Shown in pieces: positions 39,754 to 47,547 of a DNA stretch of 64,000 bases. This DNA is from Rhizobiales bacterium Ga0077537. GTDB taxonomy: Bacteria; Pseudomonadota; Alphaproteobacteria; Rhizobiales; Hyphomicrobiaceae. Location: NCBI GenBank assembly GCA_001464955.1, contig LNEM01000023.1:1-64000 (forward strand), given 5' to 3'. Position 1 is the first letter of the stretch. Each line of letters begins with the position of its first letter. Below the pieces are notes generated by a model that was not told the origin of the DNA, searched no databases, and worked only from the letters and a program-made list of their open reading frames with translations. The translations under genes were made by a program, and so were the position numbers.

Positions 39754-40779
39754 ATGCTCGCCGAGATGTCCAATGACCAACGCCGCCAGCTGATCGACGC
39801 CCAGCAGGCGTTCCACGCTTGGCGGGAGGCCGATCGCGAGTTCCGTCACAGCTACCGTGGCGGCATGAGATGGCGTCGGATCGCCCGGCACGAGTATCTC
39901 TATCGCATCCAAGGCAAGGTCGAAAAGTCGCTGGGACCCCGCTCGCCCCAAACCGAGAGACTACTGGCTGACTACCAGAGCCAACGTACTCGCCTTCGCG
40001 AGCGTCGGCGACGGCTCTCGGGAAAGTTGGACAAGATGGCACGCCTCAACCGCGCGCATGGGATCGGGCGCATGCCTGCGACTGCAGCGAAGGTGCTGCG
40101 AAAGCTCGACGAGGCCGGCTTGCTCGGCAATCAGCTGTTCCTAGTCGGCACCCATTCCCTCTACGCCTACGAAGCCAAGGCCGGCGTGCGCTTTGAGACC
40201 GATCTGACCGCCACGTCCGACCTCGATCTTCTTGTCGATGCCCGCCAGCACATGAGCTTGGCGGTCGCAGAGGACGTGAAGCCCGAGGGCATCATGGGCC
40301 TGCTGCGAAAGGCAGACCGATCATTCACCCGCACCGACGAATTTCGTGCGACCAATGACGATGGCTACTACGTCGATCTGATTGCCCCCTTCCGTGCACA
40401 TGAGGCGAGCGAGGCGGCAATCCGACTTGGGGACACCAACGATGACCTTGCGGCAGCGGCGATACTTGGCTTGCAGTGGCTGATCAACGCGCCAAAGTTC
40501 GAAGAGATTGTCATCGGGTCCGATGGACGGCCGCTCTGGGTGTCCTGCATCGATCCACGAGCTTTCGCTTTGCACAAGTACTGGGTATCGCGGCAGAACA
40601 GCAGAGAGCCAACCAAGCGCCGACGCGATGCCGCTCAGGCGCGTGCCGTTGCCTTTGTGGCGTCCGACTACCTCAACCTCGAGTTCAAGGCGAAGGATCT
40701 CTCGGCGCTGCCGCTTGATCTGACCACGGTTGCCAAGGAGTTGGTTGCTGCGGCACACAAGGAGCGCGACCGGGCATGA
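39754..40779 (+). CDS. GSU2403-type orphan nucleotidyltransferase
   Basis: This 341-residue protein resembles the family of nucleotidyltransferase-fold proteins typified by GSU2403. An N-terminal helical region (QQAFHAWREADREFRHSYRGGMRW, then YLYRI) is followed by a polymerase-beta-like core: VGTHSLYAYEAKAGVRF and the acidic TSDLDLLVDAR (~residues 155-180), where the two aspartates bind metal. A C-terminal helical part contains ALHKYWVSRQ. Its natural reaction is not established. It is alone at the left edge of the element, plus strand, a location where cargo such as defence or toxin genes is often found. ATG 39754 is chosen; a TTG at 39679 would add 25 residues. Confidence 0.8.
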   Translation: MLAEMSNDQRRQLIDAQQAFHAWREADREFRHSYRGGMRWRRIARHEYLYRIQGKVEKSLGPRSPQTERLLADYQSQRTRLRERRRRLSGKLDKMARLNRAHGIGRMPATAAKVLRKLDEAGLLGNQLFLVGTHSLYAYEAKAGVRFETDLTATSDLDLLVDARQHMSLAVAEDVKPEGIMGLLRKADRSFTRTDEFRATNDDGYYVDLIAPFRAHEASEAAIRLGDTNDDLAAAAILGLQWLINAPKFEEIVIGSDGRPLWVSCIDPRAFALHKYWVSRQNSREPTKRRRDAAQARAVAFVASDYLNLEFKAKDLSALPLDLTTVAKELVAAAHKERDRA

Positions 40780-40846
40780 CTTGAACGCATCTCGGCAATC
40801 GCCTCCCACCCCTCCACCTGGCCGGAATGCGCGCCGAAAGAGATGG

Positions 40847-41107
40847 CTAAGGCCGAACGCCGACGACACTCGGATTTATTAGTTGTAGATAACCGCGCCG
40901 CTCGCCGCATCGGGAACACCGGAGGCGGCGCTCGACGGCGGGATGCTCAGTTTCGAGCGGCAAGCCATGCTCTGCCGCGAACGTCGCCGGATCTCTCTGC
41001 GCGCCGACGTGCCAGCAACCCCGGCATGTCGGCACGACTCCGAAGCCCACTGCAGCGTGGTCGGCGAGTGTCGCGGCACTTGGTGATGTCGAACCCGATC
41101 GGTGCAT
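40847..41107 (-). CDS. Small zinc-ribbon protein, possibly degraded
   Basis: The 86-residue frame has TCRGCWHVGAQRDPATFAAEHGL and, 22 residues later, RLRCSRCGERRGYLQL. Two CxxC pairs of this spacing are the signature of small alphaproteobacterial zinc-ribbon proteins. The first ~26 residues look unlike the family, so the N-terminus may be lost or the start misplaced. A related but more degraded stretch occurs at 59.4-59.5 kb, sharing a nearly identical 25-base segment (40990-41014). It may be a relic carried with the element rather than a working gene. Confidence 0.45.
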   Translation of the reverse strand: MHRSGSTSPSAATLADHAAVGFGVVPTCRGCWHVGAQRDPATFAAEHGLPLETEHPAVERRLRCSRCGERRGYLQLINPSVVGVRP

Positions 41108-41167
41108 GAGCAAGGATACCGCCCCACGGGCTCGGCGGCGAGCGGATGGTTCCGATTGGCGTCGGAT

Positions 41168-41389
41168 TTCCCAGAATCCACCAATGATCCGACTCCATCG
41201 CGGCCGAATTCCCGGAAACAGCGCCCAAACGAGAAAGGCCCTGCCAGGAAGCATCCCGGCCGGGCCTCGCGCCCTGATTTCCCGGAATCAGGCGCGTTTG
41301 GCGTACTCGTACGCGGTTGAAGTCGGCATTTCCGGGAAAGCGCTTCTGACCTCGCCGCCCGACGGCGGGCGGCCGTGCTTTTCCCGGAA
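41168..41389. repeat. Cluster of five TTCCCGGAA-like dyads
   Basis: TTCCCGGAA or its reverse complement TTCCGGGAA occurs at 41209-41217, 41279-41287, 41330-41338 and 41381-41389, with a one-mismatch copy TTCCCAGAA at 41168-41176. Spacing is 41, 70, 51 and 51 bases. The cluster covers the 3' end of the leftward membrane protein gene and the noncoding stretch beyond it, so coding constraint does not explain all copies. A further dyad, CCTGATT/AATCAGG around the third copy (about 41273-41292), could act as a terminator. Confidence 0.6.
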
Positions 41390-42391
41390 CCGGGCGACGA
41401 AGTCGACCACGACCGGATCAGCCTTGCGGCCTCGGCGGCCCTGACCCTTGGGCCGCGGCGAGCGCGGCGCCGAGACTGGAGCAGCCGGGACACTCGAAGA
41501 TGGCGCCGACGCCGGGCGGCCGACGCCGGCGAGGGCGTACTCGAGGGCCACGATGGTGAGGCCCTCGAGGAACAGCGTGCGGATGACGAGATCGAGCCGA
41601 GAGGCCACCATCTCGACGCGGGCGGCGTTCAGGCCGAACAGGCCCACCAGTTCGGCGAATGCGCGGGCCTTGGATGGCACCACACGTTCACCGCCGGCCG
41701 CTTCGAGCTTGCCGACAACCTTTGCCCGGTCGGCTTCGGCGGCATCGATGCGGCGGCGAAGGCTGTCACGTTCGAGCGCCTTGCCGTTCTCGATGCGCAG
41801 TGCCGACACCGGATCACATGCCGCGGCGTTGACCGGGCCGCTGATCCGATCGGCGGCGCAGCCGTTGGTGTGGCGCCAGGCCTTCGGGGACACCTTGCCC
41901 GGCCCGTTGCCCACCACGGTATCGAGAGCCGCCTTGACCTCGATAGACGACCGCACTCCGTTGAGGCGGGCGAGATCGCTTCGAAGATCCGCGATGCGGG
42001 TCTCTATCCGGAGCTTCTCGGCCTCCAGTGAGGCGCGGGAGGCGTTGGCGTTGATGGCCGAGGACTGCGCCTCGGCTCGGCTTTCGTGTTGCCGCCCGGC
42101 GCTGAGGTAGACGATCAGCACGGAGCCGAGCACCGCCGCCACGAGGAAGGCGATGCCGGGGCCTCGTTCGCCGTGCGCCAGCGCCCACCGGCCGACGAGA
42201 CCAGCGGCGGGGATGCAGAACAGCAATGCGAGGCCGAAGGTGTGCTCGATTGTCCACGCGGCGCCGTGGGCCACGTCGTCGAGCATGAGCCCGACCGTGA
42301 CGCCGAGGGTCGCGAGGCCGATAACGAGCGCAAGCCATTGGCGGGCGCTCAGAAGTTGCGGGCGATGCCGCGAATGGGATACGGAGATCAT
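41288..42391 (-). CDS. Membrane protein with coiled coil and C-terminal DNA-binding-like tail
   Basis: The 367-residue protein is not a family I can name. It has three membrane helices in the first ~100 residues (WLALVIGLATLGVTVGLML, TFGLALLFCIPAAGLVGRWAL, GIAFLVAAVLGSVLIVYLSAG). A coiled coil of ~50 residues follows (SLEAEKLRIETRIADLRSDLARL), then a second helical segment (~200-225) and another hydrophobic stretch near 270. The last ~45 residues (VVDFVARFREKHGRPPSGGEVRSAFPEMPTSTAYEYAKRA) resemble a helix-turn-helix. It is transcribed leftward from a region with palindromic operators shared with a divergent RHH gene. Host envelope interaction or superinfection control is possible but unproven. 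Confidence 0.7.
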   Translation of the reverse strand: MISVSHSRHRPQLLSARQWLALVIGLATLGVTVGLMLDDVAHGAAWTIEHTFGLALLFCIPAAGLVGRWALAHGERGPGIAFLVAAVLGSVLIVYLSAGRQHESRAEAQSSAINANASRASLEAEKLRIETRIADLRSDLARLNGVRSSIEVKAALDTVVGNGPGKVSPKAWRHTNGCAADRISGPVNAAACDPVSALRIENGKALERDSLRRRIDAAEADRAKVVGKLEAAGGERVVPSKARAFAELVGLFGLNAARVEMVASRLDLVIRTLFLEGLTIVALEYALAGVGRPASAPSSSVPAAPVSAPRSPRPKGQGRRGRKADPVVVDFVARFREKHGRPPSGGEVRSAFPEMPTSTAYEYAKRA

Positions 42392-42477
42392 GGGTTCACC
42401 TCTTGTGCATGAAGGGGTTGGATCAAGGCTCGGGGCGCGGTTGGCGCCGCGTCCCGAACCGCCTTTATGATATATCT

Positions 42478-42544
42478 ACGTATATACGTCAATGACTGTG
42501 GATATCACAATTACGTGAATAGACATGACGCATCACGTATATAC
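42478..42544. promoter_or_regulatory. Repeated ACGTATATACGT palindromes between divergent genes
   Basis: A perfect 12-bp palindrome ACGTATATACGT lies at 42478-42489 and a near copy, ACGTATATAC, at 42535-42544, ten bases before the start of the ribbon-helix-helix gene. The interval is strongly AT-rich compared with its surroundings. RHH repressors bind such short inverted sites in tandem, so autoregulation and control of the divergent membrane protein gene are likely. The site assignment is inference. Confidence 0.7.
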
Positions 42545-42553
42545 ACTCGCATC

Positions 42554-42730
42554 ATGACAGACCGAGCACCAGAGAAGCGCGAGCAGATCGGCGTGAAGCT
42601 GCCCCCGAGGCTTGTGAAGCGCCTCGACGCCTTCCGTGAGAATCAGCCGGCCGCACCGACGAGGACTGCGGTCATCCAGGCTGCCATCGAGTTTTTTCTC
42701 GATGCGCACGAGCCGAAGAAGAAGCGCTAG
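42554..42730 (+). CDS. Ribbon-helix-helix DNA-binding protein
   Basis: The 58-residue product has the RHH pattern: a short basic strand KREQIGVKLPPRLVKRLDAF, then the helix-turn-helix pair (TRTAVIQAAIEFFLDAH), as in CopG/Arc-like regulators. It begins ten bases after a palindromic AT-rich site, consistent with self-repression. It heads a short rightward group with two small proteins of unknown function. In an integrated phage-like element such a protein may be a lysogeny or copy-control switch, but no toxin partner is evident beside it. Confidence 0.82.
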   Translation: MTDRAPEKREQIGVKLPPRLVKRLDAFRENQPAAPTRTAVIQAAIEFFLDAHEPKKKR

Positions 42731-42748
42731 CCACGTGGGGGCCGACCG

Positions 42749-43045
42749 ATGACGGCTGACGACGAGACCGATCGCATTCTCGCAAGCGCCGCAGCCGAGG
42801 CCCGCCGGATCGAGGCGGAACTCGATGCCAACGCGGCGAGCGACGCACTTTCGGCGGCCTCGGTGTGGCGTCTCTTAGCTCTCGCGGCGTTTGCCGCCAT
42901 CGCGTTTATAGCGAGCGACTCGGCCCACGAATTCGCCGGCGCGATCAAATGGCTGGCGATCTTCGGAGCCATCTCGGCCGGGTTTCACATTGTCACGTGG
43001 CTCGCGCTTCGGGCGTGGCATCGCCGAGTTCACGGCCGAGCCTAA
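42749..43045 (+). CDS. Small two-helix membrane protein
   Basis: The 98-residue product has an acidic N-terminal helix (DETDRILASAAAEARRIEAELDANAASDAL) and two membrane segments (LLALAAFAAIAFIASD and WLAIFGAISAGFHIVTWLAL). The tail is short and basic. It starts 18 bases after the RHH gene, so the two are co-transcribed. I recognise no family. A holin could have this size, but there is no lysin gene nearby and the residue pattern is not diagnostic. Confidence 0.65.
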   Translation: MTADDETDRILASAAAEARRIEAELDANAASDALSAASVWRLLALAAFAAIAFIASDSAHEFAGAIKWLAIFGAISAGFHIVTWLALRAWHRRVHGRA

Positions 43046-43089
43046 CGGTCAATTTTTGCAGGAATCTCTGCAGCAATGGGGAGTCGAGA

Positions 43090-43737
43090 ATGTCACTTCA
43101 TATCGAGATTGCGAACCGGATATCGGAGGCACGCGCCACCGCCACGCACGCCGGCATTTCTGACAATTTCGGGCCTATTTTCGCGGTCCGCGCGTTGCGG
43201 ACGGCTCTGCTCGTGAGCGAGCCAACGACCGCTGCTGATGCGCGGGTTCACGCCACCACACTGGCTGAAATCCTCGGCGAAACGCTCGCCGGAGGATCGA
43301 ACTCGGCGATCCTCGATGACATCGAGCACGCCCTCGACACGCTGGCGAACTTTCTCGCTTCGGCTGACGTGACGCACGGCGATGCGCCTGGCCGTTTCGT
43401 CGCCGCCGCCGCCGCCGAGCTTGCTGACACGTGGCAACAGTACGACACGGCGCAGCCGGGCAATCGTTGCGATCTGATTGCACGCGGCGCCGCGATCGAG
43501 CGGGCCGTCATCACCAGCCGACCCAACACAATCGGCGACGCGGCGATTCTCGCCGACGTGCTGGTCCGCTGGGTTCGCGATGCGACCTGGCCCCCCGCCG
43601 ATGCTCGCTCGAAATCCTCCGCCGCCGGGCGCCTCGAGCTGATCGAGGTCGGCACCGTCGCGCTCGCGGCCGGGCTCGCCGCCATCGCCGGCATGGCGTC
43701 GCCGTTCGGTCGGCCCGCGTTTGTCGCTCTCGCCTAA
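43090..43737 (+). CDS. Unknown helical protein of the element
   Basis: No family is recognised in this 215-residue, Ala-rich, all-helical protein. Segments such as ALRTALLVSEPTTAADARVHATTLAEILGETLAGG and LDDIEHALDTLANFLASAD are amphipathic helices; a weakly hydrophobic segment lies near the C-terminus (VGTVALAAGLAAIAGMASPFG). ATG 43090 follows GGGGAGTCGAG. The gene is the last of the rightward group and converges with the leftward Nu1-like gene, overlapping its end by four bases. Confidence 0.6.
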   Translation: MSLHIEIANRISEARATATHAGISDNFGPIFAVRALRTALLVSEPTTAADARVHATTLAEILGETLAGGSNSAILDDIEHALDTLANFLASADVTHGDAPGRFVAAAAAELADTWQQYDTAQPGNRCDLIARGAAIERAVITSRPNTIGDAAILADVLVRWVRDATWPPADARSKSSAAGRLELIEVGTVALAAGLAAIAGMASPFGRPAFVALA

Positions 43738-44282
43738 GTTTCACCCTCCGCGACGATCGCGATCTCGTCCTGAAGCTCTCGGACGAGGGCCTCGCACTCG
43801 TCGACGATCGCGGCCATGGCGTCGGGCGGCACCAGGTTGGCGACACGGGAGGGGATGCCGAGCAGCCGGTCGCGCAACTTTCGGGCGATGGCGAACTCCT
43901 TCGCTGCTACCTCATCGCGCAACAGGTACGAGCCCGACCGGATGGCAAACTCGAGCTGAGCGCGCTGCGCGTGTGCTATCTCTTTGCGAGTGCGAGCCTC
44001 GGAAAAATCGATCGGCTTGCCGGTGTCGGGGTCAACCGTCTGGACGGGCGGCCCTCGGCGCCGCCGGTGCTGGCTGAATTCCGGTGCGGCGACGGTCGCG
44101 CCCTCCCATGCCGCCCGCCGCGCCGGATCGATGGTGCCGTTGTAGCTCTCGATCGCCTTTTCGAGATCTATGCCCCTCGCCGTCTCTTCGATCCGGCCCT
44201 CGGCGATGAGCACGTGAAGGCGCTGCCGGCTGATCTTCAGCGCCTCGCAAACCTCACGGCGCGACACGATTCGGACGGTCAT
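43734..44282 (-). CDS. Phage terminase small subunit (Nu1-like)
   Basis: The 182-residue protein resembles lambda Nu1-type DNA-packaging subunits. A winged-helix N-terminus (IVSRREVCEALKISRQRLHVLIAEGRIEETARGIDLEKAIESY, residues ~4-46) recognises packaging-site DNA. A central linker leads to a long helical region (DFSEARTRKEIAHAQRAQLEFAIRSGSYL, then EFAIARKLRDRLLGIPSRVANLV) used for oligomerisation and large-subunit contact. AGGG precedes the ATG. It is the left-most phage gene of the leftward set, yet no large terminase follows or precedes it. In satellites, such an orphan small subunit redirects the helper's large subunit to satellite DNA; that role here is inference. Confidence 0.8.
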   Translation of the reverse strand: MTVRIVSRREVCEALKISRQRLHVLIAEGRIEETARGIDLEKAIESYNGTIDPARRAAWEGATVAAPEFSQHRRRRGPPVQTVDPDTGKPIDFSEARTRKEIAHAQRAQLEFAIRSGSYLLRDEVAAKEFAIARKLRDRLLGIPSRVANLVPPDAMAAIVDECEALVRELQDEIAIVAEGET

Positions 44283-44510
44283 GTTGCATTCCCTAACACG
44301 TGCCAACGACTCGCGAAAACTGCCCTAAACCACTGCCCGTCAACACATTTTCGACCACCTTACCTAGCCAAAAGCCGCGGCAGCGTTGTCCCGCCCAACA
44401 AAACGGCTGAAAAGGGACCCGTTTGAGTGGCTTTTCTGCAACACTTTGGACCCCTTCAGGGGCAGAAAACACCGTTCAACGACGCCCATTGTGAGACGCC
44501 GCGCACCGCA

Positions 44511-45317
44511 TCAACGGCCCGCCTTGGCGATCTCCATCCGCATCAAACGGGCCGCTTCGGCTGCCACTTTGCGCCCCACGGCGTCGACGCGCATCTGGAC
44601 CGCCGGCCTATGCCTATCCACTTCGCGCGCCAGGTTCGGTCCCCATATCGGCGCAATAGGCAGGGTCACCCACTTCCCATGTTTGTTCTTGACCTTCTTC
44701 GCCCCCGGCAGTCGGCGCATGATTGGCTTCACGCCTGGAATCATGAAGGTGCCGACAGCGATTTGCCGCTTGTTCCAGGCCGCATGGCTGGCGCCGGGGT
44801 TCGAGCGGTTCCACGTCGCGCCGTAGTACTCACGGGTCACGGCGGTATGGCCGGCCCGTATCCGCAGCAAGCCTGTCAGGTTGCCAGGGTGCGCGAAATG
44901 CAACTTCATCGACTCGCGGATCTTCTTCTGCACCCGCAGTCCCGTCCACGTCCGCAGATCCCGCGTGAGCACAGTTTGCAACTTGCGCAGGCCGTGGTTG
45001 ATCGATCGCGAGATGACCTGATGCCCGCGCTCGATGCCGGTTGCGACACCGTGCATGCCGCGCGCGACCTTGCTCATCTCCGTCAGATCGACCTTGAGGC
45101 TGATCGGCCCTGCCATGTACCGGCCCTGCCGCGGGTGTTTCGTCTCCGACACCGTGGCGCGATAGTTGTCGAGCGCCCCACTCTTGTGCAGGCGACGGGC
45201 CTCAGCCATCGTCACGCCGTCGAAAGGGCCGACGCTGTATGTAGTCTGGCGCCGTCCCGAGGCGAACACACGGCCGCCCGACGCGCCCCCGTCTGCAATC
45301 CGAACTGCCCCCGCCAT
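44511..45317 (-). CDS. Minor tail protein Z-like protein
   Basis: The 268-residue protein resembles phage minor tail protein Z (tail completion) in its last ~200 residues: GIERGHQVISRSINHGLRKLQTVLTRDLRTWTGLRVQKKIRESM, then a beta-rich part and LPIAPIWGPNLAREVDRHRP near the end. Z proteins sit at the tail end that joins the head. The first ~65 residues, before an internal MAGPIS, look different and may be an extension unique to this element. Its ATG overlaps the tape measure stop (TGATG), so the tail genes are translationally coupled. A 228-base gap separates it from the Nu1-like gene. Confidence 0.7.
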   Translation of the reverse strand: MAGAVRIADGGASGGRVFASGRRQTTYSVGPFDGVTMAEARRLHKSGALDNYRATVSETKHPRQGRYMAGPISLKVDLTEMSKVARGMHGVATGIERGHQVISRSINHGLRKLQTVLTRDLRTWTGLRVQKKIRESMKLHFAHPGNLTGLLRIRAGHTAVTREYYGATWNRSNPGASHAAWNKRQIAVGTFMIPGVKPIMRRLPGAKKVKNKHGKWVTLPIAPIWGPNLAREVDRHRPAVQMRVDAVGRKVAAEAARLMRMEIAKAGR

Positions 45318-47545
45318 CAGTTGGCCCCCGCGTCCGGCATCGACTTGCCCACGTTCAGCGGCACGGTCGCGGTGCCCGTCCCGCCGCGCTGCTGCGTGAC
45401 GACGCCGGGCCCCTCGACCTTGACGGTGATTTCATTCTGCACCTTGACCTGCGCCTCGCCCTGCACGTCGACCCGTTGCGGGGCCAGGAGGCCGGGCGCC
45501 GCGAACCGGCCGACGTCACCGATCAGGCGCGGCTCGGCGAAGCGCCCGGCGCCGCCGTTCGCTTCTGCTGTCGGCGATCTGAGCTGGTCAATAAGGCCGT
45601 TCGACTTGTTCCAGGCGTCGCGGATCCAGCTTCCCTGCTCACCGGCCGGCACGCCGGGCTTGCCGCCGAGGATCGCGGGGACGTTGTCGCGCCAGAACTT
45701 GATCGACGCCGTCCCGATCTCCAGGGCTTTGACGAGCGCATTGATGGAGTCGAGCAACAGCGACCCCTTGCCGTCGAACCCGAAAAGGGCCTTCACTTCG
45801 GTGTACGCCTCTCCGGCGACGCGGCTCAGATCGCCCAGCGCGCCGGCAGCCTCTCCGCCGAACCCGACAAGCGCGCCTCGCAGCCGATCGTATGGCGACT
45901 CGGCAGCGCCGAACGGATCGAAGGTGTCCGGTTCGAACAGTTTGCCGATGTCGCCGAGCAGCAGTGCCCCCAGGCCGCCACCGAGCAGCAGGCGCGAGGC
46001 CCCCAGCCGGGCCACCGCAGTAGAGATCATCGTCAGGCCGCCGCCGACGCTTTTCAGAATGAACGCCGCCGGTCCGAGTGCGGCGAGTCCAGCGAGCGCG
46101 ATCGTGATGTCTCGCAGCGCTTGCGGATTCGTCTTCGAGAACTTTTCGATCGATGTCGCGGCCTTCCCGAGGATGTCGGCCAGACCGCCGCCGACGCCGG
46201 AGTCAAACACCGCGCTTCGGAGTCGCGTCAGCGCGGCGACGGCGCGGTCGACGGCGTAGGCGAAGCCCTCCATCACGGGCTCGGCTCGCCGGTCTATGGC
46301 TCCGGGCATCAGGCGTTCGAACTCGTTGGCAAGGTGGCGAAGCCGGCTGACCCTCTCGCCGCTCGGCAGCTTCAGGATCTCGTTGATTTTCTTGCGCAGC
46401 GACTCAGCCTGTGCCGTGCGCTGTGTTCCCGTCAGCTCCTTCAACGCCTGGATAGGCATCTTCGCAATGCCGCGAAAGAACGTTTCCAAATCGAAGCCGC
46501 TGTTAGCGGCGTTCACATGGCCGCCCAGCACCTTGTTCAAGATGCCCCTCGCTTCGGCGTCGCCCTTCCTGATCTTCAGGGCCTTTGACAGAATTTCCTG
46601 CGCTGCGTCTTGCCAGGCATACACGCCCTCGTATTTGGACGGATCGCCGAGCGGCCGCAACACGCGCTCCAGGTCGACGCCTTGACCGAGACCGGCGCCG
46701 CGCACACGCTCGGCCAGTCCGCGCGTATCCCCCAGCTTGCTCGGATCGAAGCGGTACAGTTTGTCGAGATCGATGCCCAGCGCGCGCATTTCCAGACGCG
46801 CCTGGCGCGTCGGGGCGATCGCCCTCAGCAAAATCGTTCGCAGCGCCGTGCCGCCCTGCTCGCCCTTGAAGCCAGCGTCGGCGAGGATCGACAGCGCCGC
46901 GCCAAGCTCCGAGATCGGGATCTTGAGCGCACCGGCGACCGGGGCGGCGTACTTAAGCGACGTTCTAAGACCCTCCCATGATTCAGTCGAAAGGTTCGGC
47001 ACCACGCTCATGAAATTCATGGACTTTTCAAGCGACGCGACTTTTTCCTCAATCGTTCCCATCGCGAAGCCGAGGGCGTTGGACACGTTGATCGCATCCT
47101 CGGCGACCTTGGCGGCCTCAATGCCGTTTGCGCGGGAGACCTTCGCGAACGTCTCCGTCATCGCCATGGACGTCTGCGGATCGATGCCGCCCTGAATTGC
47201 CTCCCGCTGCGCCTGGATCAGCTCGAGCGCCTTGACGCCGGTCTTGAGCGACGCCTCGAGCGCCGAATTTTTCAGGGCGTCGCGCTGGCTCGCCGACAGT
47301 TCTCCGGCCGACTGCATCAGCCGCGTGAGCGTGTCGAGCTGCTTTTCCCCCTCGATCGATACTGCGGCGGCCAGAAGTCCTCCCGCTCCGATCGCGCCGC
47401 TCGCCGCCGAGGTGTACTTGCCGACAGCGCCGGCCGCCGTGCCGAAGACCCGCGCCTGCGCTGCCGCCGCTGCTCCCACGCGGTGGAACACTGCCGAGGC
47501 CCGGTCGACGGCGGTGATCACGGCCGCTGCGTGCATCGTCGTCAT
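45317..47545 (-). CDS. Phage tail tape measure protein (TP901 type)
   Basis: At 742 residues this is a short tape measure protein. The TP901 core is recognised by SIEGEKQLDTLTRLMQSAGELSASQRDALKN, GVKALELIQAQREAIQGGI and ALSILADAGFKGEQGGTALRTILLRAIAPT (residues ~65-245). Long Ala-rich helices and hydrophobic stretches (~480-560) follow. The N-terminal Ala/Gly segment (AAAQARVFGTAAGAVGKYTSAASGAIGAGG) is also typical. Such proteins set tail length. It starts two bases after the frameshifted tail-chaperone reading frame, the usual order in long-tailed phages. Because no major tail or tube gene lies in the element, the tail tube would have to come from elsewhere. Confidence 0.88.
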   Translation of the reverse strand: MTTMHAAAVITAVDRASAVFHRVGAAAAAQARVFGTAAGAVGKYTSAASGAIGAGGLLAAAVSIEGEKQLDTLTRLMQSAGELSASQRDALKNSALEASLKTGVKALELIQAQREAIQGGIDPQTSMAMTETFAKVSRANGIEAAKVAEDAINVSNALGFAMGTIEEKVASLEKSMNFMSVVPNLSTESWEGLRTSLKYAAPVAGALKIPISELGAALSILADAGFKGEQGGTALRTILLRAIAPTRQARLEMRALGIDLDKLYRFDPSKLGDTRGLAERVRGAGLGQGVDLERVLRPLGDPSKYEGVYAWQDAAQEILSKALKIRKGDAEARGILNKVLGGHVNAANSGFDLETFFRGIAKMPIQALKELTGTQRTAQAESLRKKINEILKLPSGERVSRLRHLANEFERLMPGAIDRRAEPVMEGFAYAVDRAVAALTRLRSAVFDSGVGGGLADILGKAATSIEKFSKTNPQALRDITIALAGLAALGPAAFILKSVGGGLTMISTAVARLGASRLLLGGGLGALLLGDIGKLFEPDTFDPFGAAESPYDRLRGALVGFGGEAAGALGDLSRVAGEAYTEVKALFGFDGKGSLLLDSINALVKALEIGTASIKFWRDNVPAILGGKPGVPAGEQGSWIRDAWNKSNGLIDQLRSPTAEANGGAGRFAEPRLIGDVGRFAAPGLLAPQRVDVQGEAQVKVQNEITVKVEGPGVVTQQRGGTGTATVPLNVGKSMPDAGAN

Positions 47546-47547
47546 CG

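Noticed and set aside
42749-43045. Holin
   Set aside because: Two hydrophobic segments fit in size, but no lysin is nearby and nothing in the sequence is specific for holins.
44427-46259. 610-residue plus-strand frame opposite tail genes
   Set aside because: It lies antisense to the Z-like and tape measure genes, which have family motifs; it has none.
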